Below are positions 1-8,108 of a stretch of DNA of 64,000 bases, one piece after another (the stretch's first letter is position 1; the number at the start of each line of letters is the position of its first letter). This DNA is from Actinomycetota bacterium (GTDB taxonomy: Bacteria; Actinomycetota; Thermoleophilia; Solirubrobacterales; Solirubrobacteraceae). Under the pieces are notes generated by a model. That model had not been told where the DNA came from and did not search any database. It saw nothing but the letters and a program-made list of their open reading frames with translations. The stretch is from assembly GCA_005884115.1 (NCBI GenBank), contig VAXW01000005.1, positions 1 through 64,000 on the forward strand, written 5' to 3'. A program made the translations under genes and the position numbers.

Positions 1-339
1 GGACCGCTTGAGGCGGAGGTAATGGACGCCGTCTGGGCGGCCCGGGCTCCGGTGACGGTGCGCAAGGTCATGGGCCATCTGAACGAGGGGCGCGCCGAGC
101 CGCTCGCGTACACCACGGTGATGACCGTGATGAGCCGTCTCGCGGAGAAGGGCGCGCTTGCGCGGCGGCAGGCAGGGAGGGGTTACGAGTATGAGGCGAC
201 CGCGGCTGATCGCGCGGGGATCGCGGTCCAGAACGTGATTCGCACCTACGGCGATGAGGCGATGGCGCACTTCGTCGATCAGGCGCGGGGGCACCCCGAG
301 CTGCTGCGCCGGATGGAGCAGCTGCTGCGGGAGCGGTGA
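1..339 (+). CDS. BlaI/MecI/CopY-family transcriptional repressor (5' end outside window)
   Basis: Frame open from base 1 (GPLEAEVMDAVWAARAPVTVRKVMGHLNE...YTTVMTVMSRLAEKGALARRQAGRGYEYEA), typical penicillinase-repressor winged helix; followed directly by an M56 protease. Confidence 0.85.
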   Translation, partial: GPLEAEVMDAVWAARAPVTVRKVMGHLNEGRAEPLAYTTVMTVMSRLAEKGALARRQAGRGYEYEATAADRAGIAVQNVIRTYGDEAMAHFVDQARGHPELLRRMEQLLRER

Positions 340-1352
340 TGCGCCTGGACAGCGCCAACCGCAGCTTCGCGGCGCTCGTGATCGCCTCGCTGCTGCTGGG
401 GGTGTACGTGCTCTGCGGTGCGGTCGCGTGCGTGCTGGTGCCGTTGATCGTTTCGCGCGTATCCGATCACGGCGTGGACGGCCTGGTGGGCGGGGGCCAC
501 AACCTGCTGCCGGCGCTTCTCTTCGTTGTCCTGGCCGGCAACGGCATCATCCTAGGCGCGCGGTCGTTGTCGCGGCAGCTCGCGGCGTCGCGCGTCCTTG
601 ATCGCCGGGTCGGGGCGCTCGCGGTGGCGCTGCCCGGCGAGGTCGCACGCCCGGCCGCGGCGGCAGGGCTCAGGGGGCGTGTGGTGGTGGTCGACTCGCC
701 GGAGTGGTTCTCGTTCACCTACGGTGCGCTGCGGCCGCGGGTCGTCGTGAGCCGTGGGTTGCTCGAGGGTGTGTCCGCCGAGGAGCTGCGGGCCGTGCTC
801 GAGCACGAGCGCTACCACGTCCGCAACCTCGACCCGTTGAAGGTGCTGATCGTCCGAGCGCTGCCGGCGACGTTCTTCTTCTTGCCCGCTCTCGGGGCGC
901 TGCGGACCCGCTATATCGCGGGGCGGGAGCTCGCCGCCGACCGGCGGGCCGTTCGGGCGTGCGGTCGCACGCCGCTCGTCGGAGCACTGTTGAAGGTGGT
1001 GCGTGGCCCTGCCTGGGGCGAGCTTGAGGTTGCCGCCGCGATCGGCGGCCCGGAGCTGCTCGAGGTGCGTGTTGCGCAGCTTGAGAGCGGCCGGGAGCCG
1101 CGGGTGGCCGCGCTCAATCCGACGATGATGGCCCTCTCGGTACTGGGGGCACTGCTGTTTACCGGCACGTTCATCGCTTCCATCGTGGGCTTGGGCGGCG
1201 CGTCCGCCGTGTCCCAGGCGACCGGCACGGGCATGAGCGTCGGCGATGTGCTCGGCGGAGTGATGTGCGTGCTGCCGTTCGCGCTCGGCGCCCTCGGCAT
1301 CTATCGGTGGATCGCGTGGCGGGCGCGCGCGCCCTTGACAAGCCACTCATAA
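336..1352 (+). CDS. M56/M48-like membrane metallopeptidase (BlaR1-type)
   Basis: HExxH-like LEHERYHVRNLDPLK, ELAADRRAV motif, several TM segments; start overlaps the BlaI stop. Confidence 0.8.
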   Translation: MMRLDSANRSFAALVIASLLLGVYVLCGAVACVLVPLIVSRVSDHGVDGLVGGGHNLLPALLFVVLAGNGIILGARSLSRQLAASRVLDRRVGALAVALPGEVARPAAAAGLRGRVVVVDSPEWFSFTYGALRPRVVVSRGLLEGVSAEELRAVLEHERYHVRNLDPLKVLIVRALPATFFFLPALGALRTRYIAGRELAADRRAVRACGRTPLVGALLKVVRGPAWGELEVAAAIGGPELLEVRVAQLESGREPRVAALNPTMMALSVLGALLFTGTFIASIVGLGGASAVSQATGTGMSVGDVLGGVMCVLPFALGALGIYRWIAWRARAPLTSHS

Positions 1353-1380
1353 GCTACTACGCTCATGTAGGTAGTACTAC
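1335..1380 (+). promoter_or_regulatory. Putative promoter with BlaI-type operator
   Basis: TTGACA (1335-1340), 17-nt spacer, TACGCT (1358-1363), overlapped by CTAC/GTAG half-sites including perfect palindrome GTAGTACTAC (1371-1380). Confidence 0.5.
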
Positions 1381-1418
1381 GAGTTGGTCGTAGATCGCAA
1401 CCAAGGGAGACAACCGCG

Positions 1419-1646
1419 ATGATTACGTCACTGATCTGGCTGCTGGCCTGTCCGCTGGGGATGTTCGCGATCGGAGCGGTAGCGTGGGGGCTCGGCCGGT
1501 TGCCCGGCAGGCGCGCTGAGCGCCTCGCGCGCGCGACCGGTCGCGTGAGCTGCATGCCGGTGGGCGCCGCAGCTCAGCGTCCGAGCGAGGACGGCGAGAT
1601 GAGTGAGCAGGCGCGCGCCGGTAGTGGGATCCCGAGCCATGTATGA
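1419..1646 (+). CDS. Small membrane protein, hypothetical
   Basis: 75 aa, N-terminal hydrophobic segment ITSLIWLLACPLGMFAIGAVAWGL, upstream purine-rich SD and promoter. Confidence 0.5.
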   Translation: MITSLIWLLACPLGMFAIGAVAWGLGRLPGRRAERLARATGRVSCMPVGAAAQRPSEDGEMSEQARAGSGIPSHV

Positions 1647-1659
1647 AGACGCACTCGCC
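1587..1659 (+). repeat. Direct repeat copy 1 (about 70 bp)
   Basis: GAGGACGGCGAGATGA..GAGCAGGCGCGCGCC...GGGATCCCGAGCCATGTATGAAGACGCACTCG, matches 2424-2498. Confidence 0.8.
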
Positions 1660-2520
1660 GGGACGCCGGGCGTATCCGCTATTGGCGTCGCCAGGCTGCA
1701 TGTGATCGCGACGTCGCACCCGTGCGCGTGCGCGGAGGCGGCGCTGGCGGTCAAGGGTCTCGACTATCGGCGCGTCGAGCTCGTGGAGCTTCTGCACCGG
1801 CCGGTCCAGCGACTGCGCTACGGCCATCCCACGGTCCCCGGACTCACGCTGGCGGATGGTGAGAAGGTCATTGGGTCGGTAGCGATCCTCCGCCGGATCG
1901 ATGAGCTCGTTCCAGAGCCGCCGCTGTACCCCGGCGACGGTGAGGCCCGAGGTCGCGTCGAGTCAGCGGAGGAATGGGGTGAGCGGGTGCTACAGAACGC
2001 CGTGCGGCGGATCGAGGTAGCACTATTCCGCCGCTCCCCGCGGGCCCTGCTGTCGTACGCAGAAGCCTCGACACTGCCGACCCCGCGGTGGCTGATCCGC
2101 GTGAACGCGCCAGCCGGCGTGCGCGTGTACGGGAAACTGGTCGGTGCCAGCGACGAGGCGGCTCGTGCCGACCTGCGTGCCTTGCCCGGCTACCTCGACC
2201 AAGCGGACAGCTTGATCGCCGAGGGAACGATCGGCGGCGAGGCCCCGAACGCCGCCGACCTGCAGATCGGCTCGAGCATCAGGCAGCTCAGCGCCATCGC
2301 CGACCTCGAGCCGCTGCTCGCCGGGCAGTCGGCGGCGCTAGCGCGCCACTTCCCGCCGATGGTCGGGCATGTCCCGCCTGGGACGGTTCCTGCCGACTGG
2401 TTGCCGTCATTCACAGCGGCGAAGAGGACGGCGGAGATGACGAAGCAGGCGCGCGCCCGACGGCGGGATCCCGAGCCATGTCTGAGGACGCGCTCGACCA
2501 CGCATGAGAGCCATTCATGA
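1639..2520 (+). CDS. Glutathione S-transferase-like protein
   Basis: Thioredoxin-like N-terminal region VIATSHPCACAEAALAVKGLDYRRVEL...VPGLTLADGEKVIGSVAILRRIDEL; start position uncertain. Confidence 0.65.
   Translation: MYEDALAGTPGVSAIGVARLHVIATSHPCACAEAALAVKGLDYRRVELVELLHRPVQRLRYGHPTVPGLTLADGEKVIGSVAILRRIDELVPEPPLYPGDGEARGRVESAEEWGERVLQNAVRRIEVALFRRSPRALLSYAEASTLPTPRWLIRVNAPAGVRVYGKLVGASDEAARADLRALPGYLDQADSLIAEGTIGGEAPNAADLQIGSSIRQLSAIADLEPLLAGQSAALARHFPPMVGHVPPGTVPADWLPSFTAAKRTAEMTKQARARRRDPEPCLRTRSTTHESHS
2424..2498 (+). repeat. Direct repeat copy 2 (about 70 bp)
   Basis: GAGGACGGCGGAGATGACGAAGCAGGCGCGCGCCCGACGGCGGGATCCCGAGCCATGTCTGAGGACGCGCTCG. Confidence 0.8.
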
Positions 2521-2562
2521 GTTGGGCGAGAGCCCTCCCTCCGATGTCAGCGAGCGGCCGCC

Positions 2563-3204
2563 ATGTCTGAGGCACGACCAACCATCGAACAGGAGACCGC
2601 GCGGGTACGCGCCGTTCAGAACAAACAGGCGCCGAAATACGACCGCCAGATCAGCTTCTTCGAGCGGATCCTGTTCGGCGATGGACGCGAGTGGGTGTGC
2701 TCGCGAGCTCGGGGGAAGGTGCTCGAGCTGGCGTGCGGCACCGCTCGCAATCTGCCGTTCTACGGAGACGAGGTCCAGCTCACAGGAGTCGAGCTGAGCC
2801 CCGGCATGCTGGCGATCGCTCACCAGCGAGCAAAGGAGCTCGGCCACCCGGCGGATCTGCGACTCGGCGACGTGCAGGCACTTGACTTCCCGGACGAGAG
2901 CTTCGACACAGTCACCTGCACGCTCGGCTTTTGCACGATTCCCGACACCCGTGCTGCCGCCGCCGAGGCTTTCCGCGTCCTGCGCGCCGGCGGTCAGCTG
3001 CTACTGCTGGAGCACGTGCGTAGCCCCAGGCCGATCGTGAGAGGGGGCCAGAGGCTGCTGGAGCCCCTCGCGGTTCGCTTCGAGGCCGACCATCTGCTAC
3101 GCGAGCCGCTGGATTACGTGCCCAGCGTCGGCTTTGTGATCGATGAGGTTCAGCGCTCGAAGTGGGGCATCGTCGAGCGACTACGCGCACACAAGCCGGG
3201 ATAA
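2563..3204 (+). CDS. Class I SAM-dependent methyltransferase
   Basis: VLELACGTARNLPFY...LTGVELSPGMLAIA...ALDFPDESFDTVTCTLGFC. Confidence 0.85.
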   Translation: MSEARPTIEQETARVRAVQNKQAPKYDRQISFFERILFGDGREWVCSRARGKVLELACGTARNLPFYGDEVQLTGVELSPGMLAIAHQRAKELGHPADLRLGDVQALDFPDESFDTVTCTLGFCTIPDTRAAAAEAFRVLRAGGQLLLLEHVRSPRPIVRGGQRLLEPLAVRFEADHLLREPLDYVPSVGFVIDEVQRSKWGIVERLRAHKPG

Positions 3205-3213
3205 GGAGGCAGG

Positions 3214-3318
3214 ATGGGCGGTGCGATGACCGTCGTGATGGTCGTGATGATGGGTGGGATGCTCGTCGGTGGCGCGTGGGCGCTCGTGCGGAGAGGCAAG
3301 AGGCGCAGAGACGACTGA
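3214..3318 (+). CDS. Very small membrane protein (34 aa)
   Basis: MGGAMTVVMVVMMGGMLVGGAWALVRRGKRRRDD, preceded by AAGGAGG SD; below the ORF-track length cutoff. Confidence 0.5.
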   Translation: MGGAMTVVMVVMMGGMLVGGAWALVRRGKRRRDD

Positions 3319-3449
3319 TCCAGGCGACATCTCGAGTACTTCGCCGCACGTGCCTCGGCGCGCTGCTCGAGCTGTGCGTGGACTTCCATCGTCATCTTCG
3401 AGTCGGAGCGTCCCCTGACTTCAGCCACGCCTCAGCTCGTGTCCGGACG

Positions 3450-4319
3450 CTAAGTCGCCGGCGCCGGTCCGGACGGATCCAGCCAGGAGGTTGTGTCGAG
3501 GTTGGCTGCGTCGGTGAAAAGATCGGGGTGGCTCTGAACCCACGCGGCGACCTCGTCGCAGCGCGCGGCCCACAGCGCGCCGCGCCGCTCGGCGCTCACA
3601 ACGTGTCCCAGGATGGCCCGGACGGCGTCGCGCTCGGCCTCGATTAGCCAGGTGTGGAGCACGAGCGTCGCGTGGGAGCCGTTCGCGATTGAATCGTCGA
3701 TGGACGCCATCAGCGTGTCGGCGACCTGCGCGTGCCCGCCCGAGTCAACTGACCCGTCGATATGGCTGCGAAGGGGTGCGAACTGCGGGAGCAGGTGGTA
3801 GGCGTCGACGTTGGGCCATGCGAACGGAAGCAGCACCGTCCGCTCGATCGCAACACCTTCTCCTGCCGGGGAGCAATAGCTCAGGCCCTCCGCCTGCAGC
3901 AGAGCAAGCGTGCGATCGCCGATCAGCCCGCCCGGTGGGCGAAAGCCCGCCGGCTCAAGGTCGCAGGCTCGCATCGCGGCAAGGCCTCGGGTCAGGTTCT
4001 CGTACTCTGCCGCGCCGCTCAACCGGCTCCAATCCTCGTGATGCCACGCGTGGTAGGCGCACTCATGCCCCGCGTCGACGATCGACTGCAGCGCGTCCGG
4101 ATAGGTCTCGGTGTTGACGCCCTCGACGAAGAACGTCGCTCGCGCTCCGGCGTCGGCGAGCTCAGCAAGGACGATCGGCAGTGCGGTGGTGACCGAGTAG
4201 TGGCGGCCGGTCGGCGTGGGCAGGCCGAGCTCCTGCTCGGCGGCCTCGCCGAGGTTGTCGAAGGTGACCGAGACGGCCGCACGCGCACCACCAGGCCAGC
4301 GGACCGTCGGATCTGCCAT
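3450..4319 (-). CDS. Polysaccharide deacetylase family protein
   Basis: RAAVSVTFDNLGEA...ARATFFVEGVNTETYPDALQSIVDAGHECAYHAWHHEDW...GFRPPGG; start overlaps stop of upstream gene. Confidence 0.85.
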   Translation of the reverse strand: MADPTVRWPGGARAAVSVTFDNLGEAAEQELGLPTPTGRHYSVTTALPIVLAELADAGARATFFVEGVNTETYPDALQSIVDAGHECAYHAWHHEDWSRLSGAAEYENLTRGLAAMRACDLEPAGFRPPGGLIGDRTLALLQAEGLSYCSPAGEGVAIERTVLLPFAWPNVDAYHLLPQFAPLRSHIDGSVDSGGHAQVADTLMASIDDSIANGSHATLVLHTWLIEAERDAVRAILGHVVSAERRGALWAARCDEVAAWVQSHPDLFTDAANLDTTSWLDPSGPAPAT

Positions 4320-4942
4320 TAGAGCGCGTTGATGCCGACGGGCCTGCGCGGGCTCTCGGCAAGCAGGTCGGCACTGAAATGGGGATTGCCTTTTTTCGCC
4401 TGCTCCCGCGCCCATGCGAAGTGGTGGCGCGCGGAAGCGAGCAGTAGAGGCCCGGTTGCGATGCCGGCGGCCGTGTACTTCAGGTTCTGGCGCCGAGTCT
4501 CGGTCACGACGGACCCAGCCCCGCCGATGAACCACACCAGGAGGATCACGTTGTAAGCAGGAAGTAGGCTCGCGCGAAAGCCCTCCGCCTCCTCTAGCCA
4601 CGGCAGAAAGCCGAAGCGCCGCGACCACGGCCATTCCACGTAATGGACGGCTGCCCCAGCAATCGCCACCCCAGCGTTGAAGGCAAGCAGTGGCTCGTCG
4701 CGGCGCCGTCCGGAAATTGCCTGCGAGAACCACAGCGGCAGCGACGTCGACCACAGGATATTGGTGCCTCGGCGCCCCAGCCACGGCTCGAGGAACACTC
4801 CGATTCCGGCCCACCGCTCAAAGCCGTTGTGTCCCGCGGCGCCAAGGGCGGCGAGCGCGTTGAAGGGCCGCGTCGAACGGCCTGACGACCTCAGCGTCGG
4901 TCTGCTGCGCGGCAATCTCATCGGCCCTCCTCCTGTTCGCAT
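4319..4942 (-). CDS. Hypothetical membrane protein
   Basis: 207 aa, several hydrophobic segments, 1-nt overlap (TAATG) with the deacetylase. Confidence 0.6.
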   Translation of the reverse strand: MRTGGGPMRLPRSRPTLRSSGRSTRPFNALAALGAAGHNGFERWAGIGVFLEPWLGRRGTNILWSTSLPLWFSQAISGRRRDEPLLAFNAGVAIAGAAVHYVEWPWSRRFGFLPWLEEAEGFRASLLPAYNVILLVWFIGGAGSVVTETRRQNLKYTAAGIATGPLLLASARHHFAWAREQAKKGNPHFSADLLAESPRRPVGINAL

Positions 4943-5260
4943 CCGACGCCCATTACCGAGCTTCCAGCCATAAGGCTGTGCGATTCCGTTTCACGTCTCG
5001 GATTCTCACGATCTTTTGAGATCGTGGTGTCCGCGGTTCGATTCCGAGTCTCGCGATTTCGTCCTTTGCAGCCGCGTTCCTAGCCAGGCCCCGGGATGCA
5101 GCCGTACATCACCTCAACCGAGCGCCCCAACAGGCGCGAGCTATCAGCTCGCGTACCTATAGCGCTAACGCTTCGTCCCTACCTGCACGCGTCCGTGTGC
5201 GCGTCCGTGTGCCACTGCGGCGTCACGGGTGTAGTCCAGTTTCGTGGCGCCGGATAAGCC

Positions 5261-6517
5261 GTGGTTGCGATGTCGGCCGGCCGGGTTGGAGCCCGTTGGA
5301 CCCCCCCATATGGATGGTCGGCGGACTCGCACGACTGGCGGCGAGCCGTGTCTGGCGCGATGATGGCCGGTGAGCGACGCCGCGTGCCGCCCTCGACAGA
5401 CAATCTGCCATCGGAGACGCCGCGCCTGCAGGTGCCGGCGGTCGAGTACCTCGCCGAGGTGCTCGCGACGAGCGAGGACGACGGCCGCGGCGATGACTTC
5501 TACGGCCTTCTATGCGAGACGACCACTCGGCTGACGTCGCTGCGTCGCGCCGTCATCTTCCGCTACGACTCGGCGCGACGCCGCGTCCGCCTCGCCGGCG
5601 GGTTCGGCATCGACGTGGGCGACTTCGAGGACATGTTCGTGACCGTCGAGTCTGCGCCGGTCGCCCGGTGGGCACTCGAGCAGGACCGCGTGATCGACGT
5701 CGCGGAGGGGCTCGATGCGGCCGTTCCGGTGGAGTACGCCCAGCGCTTCGGCCTGGCGAACATCGTCTGCGTGCCAATGGTCGCGCGCGGTCGTTGGATC
5801 GGCGTGATTATCGGCGACCGCGATGCGCGCGCGCCGACATTGCAGATGGGAGAGCGCGAGCTGCTGTGGACGCTCGGCAAGACCGCTGCGCTGGCCTCGA
5901 TGGCGCGGGTTGCCACCCGCCAGCACGAGAAGGCTTTGCAGCTCGAGCAACGCATTGATCTCGCCCGCGCCGTGCACGAGGGCGTCGTCCAGAGGCTGTT
6001 CGGCGTCTCGCTCGCGCTCTCCGGAGAGCTCGAGCTCGACTCCGAGACGCGCGAACGCTGCGCCGAGGAGGTGCAGCAAGCGCTCGTCGACCTCAGAACC
6101 GCCATCTCCAGACCCCTCGGCCGCTCGGCGACGCGAACACACGCGACGCTCGCGTCGGAGGTCGAACGGCTGCGACACGCGCACCCGGACCTGGCGATCG
6201 CCGTGGACCCGGGAGTTGCGATCTCCGCGCCGGCGGAGCTCGAGCCGCTCGCGCAGTCCGTCCTCGCCGAGGCGATCCGCAACGCCCACAAGCACGCATC
6301 GCCGACTGAGGTGCGCGTTCGTACCGCGTCCGAGCACGGTGCGTTCGTGCTCGAGGTCACCAACGACGGGGTCGACGGCTCGGCGAAAAGGGCCGGGATG
6401 GGTTTGCGCCTTGCGGCCCTAGATGCGCTTCAAGCCGGTGGGCTGCTCGAGTTCGGCATGCGCGGAGAGCGTCGCTGGCAGGTACGGCTGATGGTTCCTC
6501 GTACGCCGGCGGAATGA
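5261..6517 (+). CDS. GAF-domain sensor histidine kinase (NarL/NarX type)
   Basis: DLARAVHEGVVQRLFGVSLALSGEL (HisKA_3-like), AIRNAHKHASPTEVRV, NDG...GMGLRLAALDAL; start uncertain. Confidence 0.85.
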   Translation: MVAMSAGRVGARWTPPYGWSADSHDWRRAVSGAMMAGERRRVPPSTDNLPSETPRLQVPAVEYLAEVLATSEDDGRGDDFYGLLCETTTRLTSLRRAVIFRYDSARRRVRLAGGFGIDVGDFEDMFVTVESAPVARWALEQDRVIDVAEGLDAAVPVEYAQRFGLANIVCVPMVARGRWIGVIIGDRDARAPTLQMGERELLWTLGKTAALASMARVATRQHEKALQLEQRIDLARAVHEGVVQRLFGVSLALSGELELDSETRERCAEEVQQALVDLRTAISRPLGRSATRTHATLASEVERLRHAHPDLAIAVDPGVAISAPAELEPLAQSVLAEAIRNAHKHASPTEVRVRTASEHGAFVLEVTNDGVDGSAKRAGMGLRLAALDALQAGGLLEFGMRGERRWQVRLMVPRTPAE

Positions 6518-7149
6518 TGGCTGCCGTCACGCACAGCCAGCTGTCTGGTCCCGCCCGTCGGCTGCGTGTGCTCGTCGTCGACGATCACGACGTTGTGCAC
6601 TGGGGCTTTCGGCTGATGCTCGGCAACCAGCCGTGGGTCGAGCGCTGCCTGAGTGCACGCACGGGAGATGAGGCGTACGCGTTGGCGCTGCGGTACACGC
6701 CGCATGTGGCGATGGTTGACCTGTTCATCGGCGAGGAGTCCGGGGCGGAGATCTGCGAGCAGCTTCGCGCACGCTCGCCTAGTACCAACGTGCTCCTGAT
6801 CTCTGGAGCCGGGCGAATATCCGCCAGCGCGGCCAGAGCCGTCGGAGCATCGGGGTTCGTCCCCAAGGACTGGGGCGCGGGCGACATCGCTCGAGCGGTA
6901 CGCATGGTGGGCCTAGGTATGACCGTCTTCCGGCCCCAGGCCGACGGCAACTCGACACCCCTCTCACGGCGCGAGCGTCAGGTGCTTGAGTTGATCGCGG
7001 GGGGGTCCACGAACAGGGAGATAGCCGCGGCTCTCCACCTCTCGCCGCACACGATCAAGGAACACACGAGCAGCCTCTACCGAAAGCTCAGTGCGAGGAA
7101 CAGGGCGGAGGCGGTGCAGCGAGCGCAGCGGATCGGCCTCACGACCTGA
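6514..7149 (+). CDS. LuxR/NarL-family response regulator
   Basis: LRVLVVDDHDVVHWGFRLML receiver and C-terminal LSRRERQVLELIAGGSTNREIAAALHLSPHTIKEHTSSLYRKLSARNR. Confidence 0.9.
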   Translation: MMAAVTHSQLSGPARRLRVLVVDDHDVVHWGFRLMLGNQPWVERCLSARTGDEAYALALRYTPHVAMVDLFIGEESGAEICEQLRARSPSTNVLLISGAGRISASAARAVGASGFVPKDWGAGDIARAVRMVGLGMTVFRPQADGNSTPLSRRERQVLELIAGGSTNREIAAALHLSPHTIKEHTSSLYRKLSARNRAEAVQRAQRIGLTT

Positions 7150-7241
7150 CTCCCCCCACTGGTCTCCGCTCACCCCCACGACCGGGGGGATAGTGCCCGC
7201 GGCGGCTCGACAGGGAGCGGGGGAGGGCGAACGCTCGAGTC

Positions 7242-8108
7242 GTGCCAACGCAACCAGCGACCGCGGCGCTGTTCCCGGGTCAGGGATGCTCGCTCGAGGG
7301 CGTCAAGCCGCTCGTCCAGCGCGAGTGCCCCGATCTGTACGAGCTCTGCCTCTGCCTGCTGGATGCGGATCCGTTCGAGCGATCCGGCGACAGCACGCGC
7401 TACACGCAGCCTGCGATCTTCCTCGCGAGCATCGCCCGCTGGCGCGGGTTGGTCAGGAGGGGCGTGCGCGCGGGCGCGTTCGCCGGCCACTCGCTCGGCG
7501 AGCTCTCGGCCCTGACCGCCGCCGGCGTCTTCTCCGAGCCCGACGGTTTGAGGCTCGTCGCCTTGCGCGGGAGCTTGATGGCGCAGGCGGACGCGGGCGG
7601 AGACGGGACGATGATGGCGCTGCTGAAGGGCGACATGGGCCAGGCGCGTGTCCTTGCCGAGCGCTTCGGCGTTACGGTCGCCAACGACAACAGCGCAGGC
7701 CAGACAGTTCTGTCGGGAAGCGGCGAGGCGCTCGCCGCCTCGGCTTTGGCTGCGCGAGAGGCCGGGTTGCGCGCCGTGCAGCTCGACGTGACCGGTGCCT
7801 TCCATTCGCCGGCCATGCGGCCGGCGGTCGAGCCGTTTCGACGAGCGGTCGCGAACGTGGAGCTGGGCGTTGCGAGTGCGCCCGTGTTCTCCGGGCTGAC
7901 GGCCGAGCCCTTCAGCAACCTGGCGGTCGAGCTGAGCGAGGCATTGTGCGCGCCGGTTCGCTGGCGCGAGACAACGCTCGCGCTCGCGCGCCTGGGTGTC
8001 GAGCGCTTCCTCGACATCGGCCCTGACGCCGTGCTTGCGGGCCTCAGCCGACGCAACGTCCCCGAAAGGGCGGTCGTACGCGCGGAGGAGCTCGATGTCA
8101 CTGCCTGA
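7242..8108 (+). CDS. fabD: ACP S-malonyltransferase
   Basis: FPGQG, GHSLGELSAL active-site motif; first gene of the FAS operon. Confidence 0.85.
   Translation: MPTQPATAALFPGQGCSLEGVKPLVQRECPDLYELCLCLLDADPFERSGDSTRYTQPAIFLASIARWRGLVRRGVRAGAFAGHSLGELSALTAAGVFSEPDGLRLVALRGSLMAQADAGGDGTMMALLKGDMGQARVLAERFGVTVANDNSAGQTVLSGSGEALAASALAAREAGLRAVQLDVTGAFHSPAMRPAVEPFRRAVANVELGVASAPVFSGLTAEPFSNLAVELSEALCAPVRWRETTLALARLGVERFLDIGPDAVLAGLSRRNVPERAVVRAEELDVTA

Noticed and set aside
1321-1334. GGGCGCGCGCGCCC palindrome as a terminator
   Set aside because: Lies within the last codons of the M56 gene and is explained by Arg/Ala codon usage in high-GC sequence; no poly-T
5007-5055. Intact tRNA gene
   Set aside because: T-arm-like sequence present but no D-arm, no matching acceptor stem and wrong anticodon-arm geometry; kept only as a possible remnant
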